Origin: JACVRW01 sp963733885
GTDB lineage: Bacteria > Actinomycetota > Thermoleophilia > Solirubrobacterales > Thermoleophilaceae
Length of the DNA: 64,000 nt
Direction: 5' to 3'
Assembly: GCA_963733885.1 (NCBI GenBank)
Contig: CAVTES010000009.1
Span: 372,001 to 436,000, forward strand
Part shown: in pieces, positions 7,111-14,295 of the stretch
Numbering within the stretch: position 1 is the first letter of the stretch
Layout: each line of letters begins with the position of its first letter
Program-made: the position numbers and the translations under genes
The notes under the pieces: model-generated
The model's database searches: none
Told to the model about the DNA's origin: nothing
Seen by the model: only the letters and a program-made list of their open reading frames with translations

Positions 7111-8535
7111 ATGGCAGGCGATCGTCTGACTGGCCTCGACGCGTCCTTCCTCCACCTGGAGGACGCCTCGTCCCACATGCACGTGGCGGGCGTGATGCTG
7201 TTCGAGGGTCCCCCTCCCGCCTACGCCGACCTGCTCGAGGCCTTCGAGCGGCGGCTGCCCCTCGTGCCGCGCTACCGGCAGCGGCTCGCCTTCGTCCCGC
7301 TCGGCCAGGGCCGCCCGAAATGGGTGGACGACCCGCACTTCAACCTGCGCTATCACGTGCGCTCCACGGCGCTCGCATCCCCCGGCTCGGAGCGGCAGCT
7401 GAAGGACCTGGCCGGCCGCGTGTTCTCCCAGCAGCTCGACCGCGACAAGCCGCTCTGGGAGGTCTGGCTCGTGGAGGGGCTCGACGCCGACCGCTTCGCC
7501 GTGCTGTCCAAGACCCACCACGCGCTCGTGGACGGCATCTCGGGGGTCGACATCATGTCGGTGCTGTTCGACACCTCGCCCGAGCCCGCCGCGCCGACCG
7601 ACCCCGGCGACCGCTGGCTCCCGCGCCCACTCCCCAGCCGGGCTCAGCTCGTTGCCGAGGCGCTGCTCGAGCGCGCCACGATTCCAGCCGAGATCGGCCG
7701 CTCGGCAAAGGCGCTTCTCCGCGGCCCGCGCCGCATCGCGGGGGGCGTGCGGGACGCCGCCGTGGGCGTCGGCGCCATGGCCTGGGCGGGCCTGAACCCG
7801 GCGCCTGGCTCGCCCTACAACAAGAGCATCGGGCCGCACCGCCGCTTCACCTGGGTGCGCGCCGACCTCAAAGACCTCAAGGCGATCAAGGACGAGCTGG
7901 GCGGCACGGTCAATGACGTGGTGCTCTCGGTCGTGGCCGGCGGGCTCGGCCGCCACCTGCGCCGCCGCGGCCGCAACACCGACGGGCTCGAGCTCAAGGC
8001 GATGGTGCCCGTGAGCGTTCGCGCCGACGTCGAGCGCGGCGCCCTCGGCAACCGCGTCGCGGCGATGATGGCGCCGCTGCCCGTGTGGTGCCAGGAGCCC
8101 GTCGCCCGGCTCGACATCGTGAGCGAGCAGCTCAAGGGCCTCAAGTCCGGGGGCCAGGCGGTGGGCGCCCAGGTGATGACCGAGCTGTCCGGCTTCGCCC
8201 CCTCCACGATCCTGGACCAGGCCTCGCGGCTCATGGCGCGCCAGCGCTTCTTCAACCTCGTCGTCACCAACGTGCCCGGGCCGCAGTTCCCGCTCTACCT
8301 GCTCGGCCGCCGGATGCTCGACCCGTTCCCGATGGTCCCGCTCGCGAAGAACCAGGCCCTCGGCGTGGCGTTGCTCTCGTACGACGGGCACATCAACTTC
8401 GGGCTGGTCGGCGACTACGACCTGATGTGGGACCTGGACGACTTCGCCGCGGACCTGGAGGAGTCGCTTGCCGAGCTGGCCGCGGCGGCGGGGGTAGAGC
8501 TGGGCGATCGCGATCGCGTGCGCGTCGAGGCATGA
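7111..8535 (+). CDS. wax ester synthase/diacylglycerol acyltransferase (WS/DGAT)
   Basis: 474 residues from ATG 7111. The N-terminus MAGDRLTGLDASFLHLED and the acyltransferase motif HHALVDG (residues 136-142; HHxxxDG, first His and Asp catalytic/structural) identify the family, together with PLWE near 112, NDVVLSVVAGGL and the late motif TNVPGP. These enzymes esterify diacylglycerol or fatty alcohols with acyl-CoA, making triacylglycerol or wax storage lipids at the membrane. The stop overlaps the start of the ybaK-like gene by 4 bases. Confidence 0.93.
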   Translation: MAGDRLTGLDASFLHLEDASSHMHVAGVMLFEGPPPAYADLLEAFERRLPLVPRYRQRLAFVPLGQGRPKWVDDPHFNLRYHVRSTALASPGSERQLKDLAGRVFSQQLDRDKPLWEVWLVEGLDADRFAVLSKTHHALVDGISGVDIMSVLFDTSPEPAAPTDPGDRWLPRPLPSRAQLVAEALLERATIPAEIGRSAKALLRGPRRIAGGVRDAAVGVGAMAWAGLNPAPGSPYNKSIGPHRRFTWVRADLKDLKAIKDELGGTVNDVVLSVVAGGLGRHLRRRGRNTDGLELKAMVPVSVRADVERGALGNRVAAMMAPLPVWCQEPVARLDIVSEQLKGLKSGGQAVGAQVMTELSGFAPSTILDQASRLMARQRFFNLVVTNVPGPQFPLYLLGRRMLDPFPMVPLAKNQALGVALLSYDGHINFGLVGDYDLMWDLDDFAADLEESLAELAAAAGVELGDRDRVRVEA

Positions 8536-8987
8536 GGGACAGGGTCGCCGAGTGCGCCCGCGAGCTCGGGCTGGAGGTGCAGGTCGAACGCCTGCAGGCG
8601 TCCACGCGCACAGTCAAGGAGGCGGCCGAGGCGGTCGGCTGCCAGGAGGCCGAGATCGCGAAGGCGATCGTGTTCGTCGCCGACGGCGACCCCGTCCTCT
8701 GCCTGGCGAGCGGGCAACACCGGATCGACACGGACAAGGTCGCCGACCTGCTCGACGTGGCCGAGGTGCGGATGGCGGCCGCAGACGAGGTGCGGGCCGC
8801 CACCGGCTTCGCAATCGGGGGCGTGCCGCCCTTCGGACACGACCTGCCCGTGTTGTTCGACGAGTCGCTGCTGGAGCACGAGCGCATCTGGGCGGCGGCG
8901 GGCGACCCTCACAGCCTCTTCTGCGTGGATCCGAGCAGGCTGGCCGAGTGCATTCGTGCAGAGGTGGTCGCGGTTGGCGCAGGCTGA
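8532..8987 (+). CDS. YbaK/EbsC-family aminoacyl-tRNA deacylase
   Basis: 151 residues, single INS/YbaK domain. Seen: a conserved Lys in EIAKAIVFVAD, GQHRIDTDKVADLL, and GFAIGGVPPFGH, the glycine-rich loop of the active site. The family hydrolyses mischarged tRNA (Cys-tRNAPro, Ala-tRNAPro and similar). ATGA overlap with the WS/DGAT gene. The ProRS at 56675-58372 carries its own editing domain of the same fold, so this is a second, free-standing editor. Confidence 0.88.
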   Translation: MRDRVAECARELGLEVQVERLQASTRTVKEAAEAVGCQEAEIAKAIVFVADGDPVLCLASGQHRIDTDKVADLLDVAEVRMAAADEVRAATGFAIGGVPPFGHDLPVLFDESLLEHERIWAAAGDPHSLFCVDPSRLAECIRAEVVAVGAG

Positions 8988-8999
8988 CGCGCTTCGGGA

Positions 9000-10295
9000 C
9001 TACGGCTCTGCGCGCAGCTGCGGGAAGCTGGTGCCGAAGCCCGGAAAGGCACCCTGCTCGAGGCAGCCGGGCCGCGCCGTGTCGCGCCCGGTCGTCCGGA
9101 ACACGTAGAGCTGCACGAGCGGTACCAGGGTCGGCGGGACGGCGTCGGCCGGCGGCGCGACGTCGCCGTTCGCACAGGGGCGCTTGTCGAACACCTTCAG
9201 CCCGGAGGCGAGCGAGTCGAACGCGCCGGGAGCGGCGTACGCGTTCGCGCGGCTCGAGCCGAGTGGCCGCGGATAGAACGTGAGCGACTCGGGGCCGAGC
9301 GGCTGGACCGTGCGCAGGTAGTGGACGGGCTGGTTCGTGGCCCGTGGCAGGTTGAGGTCGCGGCTCAGCGACGCGGCCACCGTGTTGGCGAAGAACGCGG
9401 TGATCTCGCGCTTGCTGGCTCCCAGGTACTCGACGATCGGGTTGGCATTGCGCAGGAAGGGCTGGAACTGCTCCAGCAGCGGTGGGATGTCCTCCAACAC
9501 CCGTTCGAACGCAGGGAGGCCGTCCTCCGAGGCGGTCACGACCGGGCCGAGGCGCTCGAAGAAGCCTCGGAGCTCGGGGCTCAGCTCGCGCAGGGCCTCG
9601 AACGTCGGCGTCATCTCAGTCGCCGCTGGCTGTAGCCGGCGCACGATGGGCTCGGCCGTCTCGGCGAAGCGTGTCAACCGCGGCAGGATGCTCTGCGCCT
9701 CCCGCTCGAAGCGCGGCAGCTCCTCGAAGATCGCGGCGAGCTCGCGGTCGCGCTCCGCCGTGATGCCGAAGAGGCGCTCGGATTCGGTGATGAGCGCCCG
9801 GAGCTGGCCCTCGCGCTCGCTGATGGCGGAGAAGACGTCGCCGGTCGAGGCGACGGTGCGGCTGAGCGCGTCGGACTGCGCGTTGAGGTTCGCGAGCAGG
9901 TCCTCGGTCGCCACGACGAACTCGGGCAGGTTGGCGAACGCCGCGCTCAGGTCCGCCGCGCGCCCCGCGGTGGCCGCCGCCTGAGACTTCATCCAAATGC
10001 CGAACGCCTCGCGCGTCGGCGCGTCGAAGGTGCGGAAGATCTCGTCGAGCTCGACCGTAGGGGCGACCGCCGAGCGCGGCAGCGTCTCCCCTTCCGGCAG
10101 CCACCCGCGCTGGCGATGGCCGGGGCTCAGATCGACGTAGGTCTCTCCGAGGAGGGACTTCTGGCGCAGCATCGCTCGGGCGTCCTTGGGAACCGGCGCG
10201 TAGCGGGCGCGTAACTCGAGGGTCGCGCGCGTGGTGTTGTCCGGGCCCCGCTCAACCTCCACCACCCGGCCCACAGGCACCCCGGAGATGCGCAC
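9000..10295 (-). CDS. MCE-family protein, 5' truncated
   Basis: 431 codons from GTG 10295. It opens in the middle of the MCE (MlaD-like) domain: RISGVPVGRVVEVE, then KSLLGETYVDLSPG, followed by a long helical region (about 90-290) and a C-terminal domain with two Cys. MCE proteins bind lipid substrates for an ABC importer and are anchored by an N-terminal membrane helix. Here that helix is missing. The frame continues upstream as AAFAPGSQLALQADV, which is normal MCE sequence, but a TAA at 10338-10340 closes it, and that TAA is the stop of the neighbouring DUF6036 gene. No YrbE permease or MCE partner is nearby. Probably non-functional. Confidence 0.85.
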   Translation of the reverse strand: MRISGVPVGRVVEVERGPDNTTRATLELRARYAPVPKDARAMLRQKSLLGETYVDLSPGHRQRGWLPEGETLPRSAVAPTVELDEIFRTFDAPTREAFGIWMKSQAAATAGRAADLSAAFANLPEFVVATEDLLANLNAQSDALSRTVASTGDVFSAISEREGQLRALITESERLFGITAERDRELAAIFEELPRFEREAQSILPRLTRFAETAEPIVRRLQPAATEMTPTFEALRELSPELRGFFERLGPVVTASEDGLPAFERVLEDIPPLLEQFQPFLRNANPIVEYLGASKREITAFFANTVAASLSRDLNLPRATNQPVHYLRTVQPLGPESLTFYPRPLGSSRANAYAAPGAFDSLASGLKVFDKRPCANGDVAPPADAVPPTLVPLVQLYVFRTTGRDTARPGCLEQGAFPGFGTSFPQLRAEP

Positions 10296-10337
10296 GTCCG
10301 CCTGGAGCGCTAGCTGGCTGCCGGGGGCGAAGGCGGC

Positions 10338-10865
10338 TTAGCGGGTTGCTCCCAAGGCTCGAGCGACCTTCGCCCGAAAGGCAGTCGCATCGATGGCGGG
10401 ATAGCGGAAGAGCTCCGGCTCGATCTCCGCGAATAGCTTCTGAACGCGCTCTGGGTCAATCAGCTCGTCGCTCACCATCGACGCCACGTCATCGAGGTCC
10501 TGCGCGAAGCCGCGCTCGATCTTCGATAGCGCCTGTGAGTAGGGGTCGAAGTGGCGGACTACAACGGATCCCTCCTTGAAGACGAACGGACTCCGCTCGC
10601 GCCATCCGGGAAGCTCGGGAATGAAGTCCGGCGGGGACGCGAGCTCGACGTTTACGCCCAGCTCGTCCTTGACGGTAGAGATCCGGCGCAGCAGCTCATC
10701 GGACTCCGGCTCCAGGCGCAGATCCACGTCGACGGTTGATGCCCGCCACCCCTCGATCACGGCAGTGGCGCCGCCGGTCAGGTAGAGCGTCGTCTCCCGG
10801 CGCGTGACCCGTGCCAGCTCCTTCGCCAGGGCACGGATTCGGTCGGCATCAACCGGACTGCGCAC
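10338..10865 (-). CDS. DUF6036-type nucleotidyltransferase (probable toxin of a two-gene module)
   Basis: 175 residues from GTG 10865 (TTG 10901 is an alternative). The nucleotidyltransferase core is visible: LYLTGGATAVIEGWRAST followed by VDVDLRL (the DxD metal pair), then a helical half with FDPYSQALSKIERG. This matches the DUF6036/AbiEii-like group of minimal nucleotidyltransferases, several of which are toxins that modify tRNA. The start overlaps the upstream small gene by about 17 bases, so they are coupled. Its stop codon is the point where the MCE gene is broken. Confidence 0.7.
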   Translation of the reverse strand: MRSPVDADRIRALAKELARVTRRETTLYLTGGATAVIEGWRASTVDVDLRLEPESDELLRRISTVKDELGVNVELASPPDFIPELPGWRERSPFVFKEGSVVVRHFDPYSQALSKIERGFAQDLDDVASMVSDELIDPERVQKLFAEIEPELFRYPAIDATAFRAKVARALGATR

Positions 10866-11151
10866 GCTCCGCCGCCCGTGCGAAGCTAACCATGCGAGCA
10901 ACGAGGGCGTTGTAGCGGCTATGAGCGATCGCCGCGTCGTCCGCCGCGAGAAGGTCGTAGAGCTGGTGGCCGGCGGGACGGCCGCTCCGGGTGCGAGGGA
11001 CCTCGAGCCCGATCGCGCGGAGACGAGGCGCGGCCATCTGGGTCAGCGCGGCAGCGATGGTGTCGCGACCCTGTTCGAGGTCTTCAATCCCCTGTTGCAC
11101 CAGGTCAGCTCCGGGCAGACCGTCGACGTTCGGGTCCGCATGAAGGCTCAT
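10849..11151 (-). CDS. small helical protein, probable partner/antitoxin of the nucleotidyltransferase
   Basis: 100 residues from ATG 11151 (MSLHADPNVDGLPGADL). Predicted mostly helical; ends YDLLAADDAAIAHSRYNALVARMVSFARAAE. No named family recognised. The overlap with the nucleotidyltransferase gene and the upstream position are typical of an antitoxin or binding partner, but that role is inferred. The longer open frame back to 11430 reads as low-quality sequence and overlaps the divergent small gene, so it was not used. Confidence 0.6.
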   Translation of the reverse strand: MSLHADPNVDGLPGADLVQQGIEDLEQGRDTIAAALTQMAAPRLRAIGLEVPRTRSGRPAGHQLYDLLAADDAAIAHSRYNALVARMVSFARAAERAQSG

Positions 11152-11212
11152 GGTCTCATCGTAAGGCGCGCGCCGTACGTAGCAGCGGATAGCGGGCGGG
11201 TTGGCCCCGGCG

Positions 11213-11218
11213 TACGAT
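11213..11218 (+). promoter_or_regulatory. -10-like TACGAT, leaderless spacing
   Basis: TACGAT ends 6 bases before the ATG at 11225, which would make the ATG the first transcribed bases. The identical hexamer and spacing occur before the MFS gene (33804-33809). Confidence 0.5.
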
Positions 11219-11224
11219 GACCAC

Positions 11225-11473
11225 ATGACCCGCGCCGAGGCCGAGGAGCGCGCCCGCACCCTGCAGGCAGAGGATCCCCAGCGAGAGACGCACCGCTTCG
11301 TCGCCCGCCCGACTCCCGACGGCAGCTGGCAGGTCGTGAAGGTGGATCTGCCGCAGCACCTGCGACACGAGAAGCTGACGCCCACGATCGAGGAACGCCC
11401 GCGGCCGAGCCGCCCCGACGACCCCCGCACGGGTCACGAACGCCGCGTGCCCGGCTTTCCGGGCGGCGTGTAG
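11225..11473 (+). CDS. small conserved-looking hypothetical protein
   Basis: 82 residues from ATG 11225, chosen because TACGAT lies 6 bases before it. It reads MTRAEAEERARTLQAEDPQ, then ETHRFVARPTPDGSWQVVKVDLP, ending in a Pro/Arg-rich tail. The domain-like middle with a Gly-Ser-Trp turn and balanced codon use suggest a real gene. Function unknown. It is divergent from the nucleotidyltransferase pair. Confidence 0.6.
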   Translation: MTRAEAEERARTLQAEDPQRETHRFVARPTPDGSWQVVKVDLPQHLRHEKLTPTIEERPRPSRPDDPRTGHERRVPGFPGGV

Positions 11474-11491
11474 TAGCCGCCTCCAGTACCG

Positions 11492-11646
11492 CTACGCGCA
11501 GCCCGTCGCAAACCCGAGAGCACGGCAGACCTCGTGCATTCGCTGCCCGGGCAGGCCGGGATCGCCTCCTGACGCGTCAGTACGCACACGGGACGTCGGC
11601 CCTGCTCGGCCAACTCGAGCCAGCAGACGTCCCCTCGGCCTACCAC
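11492..11646 (-). pseudogene. MazF/PemK-type toxin remnant with internal deletion
   Basis: From GTG 11646 the frame reads VGRGDVCWLELAEQGRRPV then CVLTRQEAIP, the N-terminal strand pair of MazF toxins. It then jumps, in the next frame, to GQRMHEVCRALGFATGC and a stop at 11492, the usual C-terminal helix of the same family. About 50-60 middle residues are missing and the join is out of frame, so the ribonuclease is dead. The GTG overlaps the TAG of the antitoxin remnant, the usual order of a mazEF pair. Confidence 0.75.
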
Positions 11647-11755
11647 CGCTCCTCGCGAATGGCCGCACGTGCGTTGGCCTCAGCTTAGGCGTCCTCGTCA
11701 TCGGTCTGCGGAACGCGCCGGTAGCCCTCGATGAGCTCCCCCGGCGCCTTCGGAT
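11640..11755 (-). pseudogene. antitoxin remnant of the MazEF pair
   Basis: Translated on the minus strand this gives KAPGELIEGYRRVPQTDDEDA, a TAA where Trp is usual, then AEANARAAIREERW and TAG at 11640-11642. This is the C-terminal toxin-binding tail of MazE-like antitoxins of actinobacteria. The N-terminal DNA-binding part is absent; the remnant abuts the vapC stop codon. With the toxin remnant it marks a decayed TA locus. Confidence 0.6.
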
Positions 11756-11761
11756 GACGGG

Positions 11762-12175
11762 TCAGCCTCCGCGGAAGGGGTTCTCGACCCGGACTCCGGC
11801 GTAGTCTTGGCCATCTCCGAGGTCCTCGGACAGGACGACCTCGCAGCCGAGGGATCGTGCCGCCTCCACGATCGCGGCATCCCAGTAGGAGATCTTGAAA
11901 CGTTCCCGGGTCGACATCGCAGCGAGCACCACGCCGGTAGTGATGTCCACGACGGGAAAAACCAGGAGCGACTCGATCAGTCTGGTGGCCTGCCCGTGTG
12001 TGATCCGGTCGGAACGGGTCTCGCGGGTCGACTGGACGTAGAACTCCTGCAGAACCTGCACCGAGAGAGCCACGTCGCCGGCGTCTAGCAGTGCGTTCGC
12101 GCGTTCGGCCTTGTCGTGGTCCTCCGGCGCCCGCGAGATCGCGTAGAGGAGGACATTCGTGTCAACGAACCGCAC
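11762..12175 (-). CDS. vapC: VapC-type PIN-domain ribonuclease toxin
   Basis: 137 residues, normal for VapC. The four acidic residues of the PIN active site are present: Asp5 (FVDTNVLLYA), Glu44 (LQEFY), Asp99 (SYWDAAIV) and Asp118 (LSEDL). PIN toxins cleave RNA with Mg2+ and are held inactive by the cognate antitoxin. It overlaps the upstream vapB by 14 bases. Confidence 0.9.
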   Translation of the reverse strand: MRFVDTNVLLYAISRAPEDHDKAERANALLDAGDVALSVQVLQEFYVQSTRETRSDRITHGQATRLIESLLVFPVVDITTGVVLAAMSTRERFKISYWDAAIVEAARSLGCEVVLSEDLGDGQDYAGVRVENPFRGG

Positions 12176-12401
12176 GCTCGTGCAGCTCCTCGCGGTCGAG
12201 CCGATTACCGCCGCGGAAGCTCTTGATCTCCGCCGCGACTTCGTTCCAGTTCGCCCTCGCCCGGGCGACCTCGGCGTCCCGGTCCGAAAGCGAACGCAGG
12301 TACTCGGCGACGAGCGAGCTGACCGACGAGCCCCGCTCCGCCGCGCGGACCCTCGCCGCTCGGTAAACCTCGTCAGGCACGGAGACCGTGATGTTCTTCA
12401 C
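12162..12401 (-). CDS. vapB: VapB-type ribbon-helix-helix antitoxin
   Basis: 79 residues. The N-terminus MKNITVSVPDEVYRAARVRA with SSVSSLVAEYL is a ribbon-helix-helix DNA-binding fold; the C-terminal half (SFRGGNRLDREELHER) is the expected toxin-wrapping tail. It should dimerise, bind the palindrome at 12422-12438 and neutralise the PIN toxin encoded just downstream. Confidence 0.88.
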   Translation of the reverse strand: MKNITVSVPDEVYRAARVRAAERGSSVSSLVAEYLRSLSDRDAEVARARANWNEVAAEIKSFRGGNRLDREELHERAVR

Positions 12402-12421
12402 GTTCCAGAGGCTAGCACAGT

Positions 12422-12438
12422 TTCACAGTATCTGTGAA
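12422..12438. promoter_or_regulatory. vapBC operator palindrome TTCACAG-TAT-CTGTGAA
   Basis: Perfect 7-base arms around TAT, 20 bases upstream of the vapB start. A ribbon-helix-helix antitoxin normally represses its own operon through such a site. Binding is inferred. Confidence 0.6.
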
Positions 12439-12507
12439 CCACGGCCAGCGCCCTGGACAGTCGTACAAGCCCCCCCTCCGAAGTCTGTACACACGGCGAA
12501 AGACATC

Positions 12508-12526
12508 GGTCGGGCGTAGCCCGACC
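12508..12526. promoter_or_regulatory. inverted repeat/hairpin GGTCGGGC-GTA-GCCCGACC before amtB
   Basis: Perfect 8-base arms with a 3-base loop end 8 bases before the amtB ATG. It covers the place where a ribosome site would be, so it could be a repressor operator or an RNA hairpin limiting translation of the nitrogen operon. Confidence 0.55.
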
Positions 12527-12534
12527 ATGCGGTC

Positions 12535-13911
12535 ATGGAACCCACTCTCAACGATGCCCTGGGCCGCATCGACACCGTTTGGGTGCTCGTCGCCGGCATC
12601 CTCGTCTTCTTCATGCAGGCCGGCTTCCTCCTGCTGGAGGTCGGCTTCTCGCGGATGAAGAACGCCGGCACGGTGGTACCGAAGGTGATCGCCAACCTCT
12701 CGATCGCTGCGCTCTGCTACTGGGCCGTCGGGTTCGCCCTGGCCTTCGGCGGGACCGGGTGGTTCGCCGGCACCGAGGGCACCTTCCTCGGCACTATCGA
12801 CCAGGCCGCCTTCCCGGCGATGGAGTTCTCGAGCGCCACGGTGCCCGCCAAGTTCTTCTTCCAGTTCGCCTTCTGCGCCGTCTCGCTCGCGATCGTCTGG
12901 GGCACCACGCTCGAGCGCATCAAGTTCGGCGCCTACCTCATCTACGCGGTCGTCTTCAGCGCGCTGATCTACCCGGTGATCAGCCACTGGATCTTCGGCG
13001 GAGGCTGGCTCCAGGTGAACTTCGGCATGCAGGACTTCGCCGGCTCAACGGTGATCCACCTGATCGGCGCCACCGGCGCGCTCGCCGCGCTGCTCCTGCT
13101 CGGCCCGCGGCAGGGCAAGTACGGTCGCGACGGCAAGCCGAACGTGATCCCCGGCCACTCCATGCCGCTGGTGGGCCTGGGCGTGCTGATCCTGTTCGTC
13201 GGCTGGTTCGGCTTCAACGCCGGCTCGACCCTGGGTGTGGCCGACGGCCGCTTCGCCGAGGTCGCGATCGTGACCGTGATCGGCGCCGCCGGCGGCGTGA
13301 TGGGCGCCATGGCCACGAGCTGGCTGCTCACGCGGACCTTCGACATCGGCATGACCGGCAACGGCGTGATCGCCGGACTGGTGGGCATCACCGCCGGATC
13401 CGGCTATGTCGAATACTGGGCCGCCATTCCGATCGGCCTCGTGGCCGGGATCCTGGTGGTGGTGTGCGTCATCGCCATCGACAAGGTGCTGGACGACCCG
13501 ATCGGCGCGCTTTCGGCGCACGGCGTGGCGGGCGTGTGGGGCACGATCGCCTGTGGCCTGTTCACCGCCCCGCGGCTGGCCGAGTACAACGCGATCGGCG
13601 AGGGCGGCCTGTTCTACACGGGCTCGGTCGACCAGCTCGCCGCACAGGGGCTCGGCGTGGCCGCCGCGTTCAGCTCGGTGTTCGTGGTCAGCTTCCTCGT
13701 GTTCTTCCTGATCAAGGCGACCTACGGCCTGCGCGTGAAGCCCGAGGAGGAGCGCTACGGGCTCGACCTCGTCGAGCACGGCATGTGGGGCTACCCCGAG
13801 CAGTTCATGCCGGTGCCCGGCTCCGAATACCACCAGCCGGCGGCGCCCGCCCAGCGGCCGACGCCGAGGCCGGTGCCGCTCGGGCTGTCGGCCAGAACCC
13901 AGGAGAACTAG
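12535..13911 (+). CDS. amtB: ammonium transporter
   Basis: 458 residues, eleven hydrophobic segments. Family signatures: AGFLLLEVGFSRMKNAG near the N-terminus, FQFAFCAVS (Phe gate and S1 region), the pore His segments VIHLIGATGALAALLLLG and HGVAGVWGTIACGLF, and FNAGSTLG. The protein conducts ammonium/ammonia across the membrane. It is followed 15 bases on by a PII gene, the classic amtB-glnK pair in which PII plugs the channel when nitrogen is plentiful. First gene of a run that continues through glnA. Confidence 0.95.
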   Translation: MEPTLNDALGRIDTVWVLVAGILVFFMQAGFLLLEVGFSRMKNAGTVVPKVIANLSIAALCYWAVGFALAFGGTGWFAGTEGTFLGTIDQAAFPAMEFSSATVPAKFFFQFAFCAVSLAIVWGTTLERIKFGAYLIYAVVFSALIYPVISHWIFGGGWLQVNFGMQDFAGSTVIHLIGATGALAALLLLGPRQGKYGRDGKPNVIPGHSMPLVGLGVLILFVGWFGFNAGSTLGVADGRFAEVAIVTVIGAAGGVMGAMATSWLLTRTFDIGMTGNGVIAGLVGITAGSGYVEYWAAIPIGLVAGILVVVCVIAIDKVLDDPIGALSAHGVAGVWGTIACGLFTAPRLAEYNAIGEGGLFYTGSVDQLAAQGLGVAAAFSSVFVVSFLVFFLIKATYGLRVKPEEERYGLDLVEHGMWGYPEQFMPVPGSEYHQPAAPAQRPTPRPVPLGLSARTQEN

Positions 13912-13926
13912 GAGGGAGTACTCGAA

Positions 13927-14295
13927 ATGAAGAAGATCGAGGCGATCATCCGGCCCGAGCGCCTCCAGGAGGTGCAGGACGCGCTCGACGAGCTGGGCGT
14001 GTCCGGGCTGACGGTGTCCGAGGTGATGGGCTGCGGGCGCCAGAAGGGCTACACCGAGCAGTACCGCGGCTCGCGGGCGAACATCTCGCTGCTGCCGAAG
14101 CTCAAGATCGAGTCGGTGGTCTCCACCGAGGTAATGGACAAGGCGGTCGACGCGATCGTGGGTGCCGCCTACACGGGCGAGATCGGCGACGGGCGCGTGT
14201 TCGTGTACCCGGTCGACGAGTCGGTGCGGATCCGGACGGGCGAGCGCGGCGAGGAGACCGTGAGCCACGAGGCGCCCGTGGGCTGGGGCTACTAG
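13927..14295 (+). CDS. glnK: PII nitrogen regulatory protein lacking the modified tyrosine
   Basis: 122 residues. MKKIEAIIRPERLQEVQDAL and the ATP/2-oxoglutarate site TGEIGDGRVFVYP (83-95), Gln39 and Lys58 are conserved. The T-loop reads GRQKGYTEQYRGSRANISLLP: position 51, Tyr in E. coli (uridylylated) and in Corynebacterium (adenylylated), is Ala here. Ser49 is retained. The protein can therefore sense ATP/ADP and 2-oxoglutarate but probably is not modified at 51. Ribosome site GGAGGG 8-13 bases before ATG. Between amtB and an unknown gene whose GTG overlaps its TAG. Symbol by context; glnB is equally possible. Confidence 0.93.
   Translation: MKKIEAIIRPERLQEVQDALDELGVSGLTVSEVMGCGRQKGYTEQYRGSRANISLLPKLKIESVVSTEVMDKAVDAIVGAAYTGEIGDGRVFVYPVDESVRIRTGERGEETVSHEAPVGWGY

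Noticed and set aside
10902..11430. 193-codon form of the small TA partner
   Set aside because: The N-terminal 93 codons are Arg/Ser/Cys-rich and overlap the divergent 82-aa gene; ATG 11151 gives a normal protein.
12579..14294. Long plus frame fused in front of the 376-aa protein
   Set aside because: It is the off-frame reading of amtB and PII; the real gene starts at GTG 14295.
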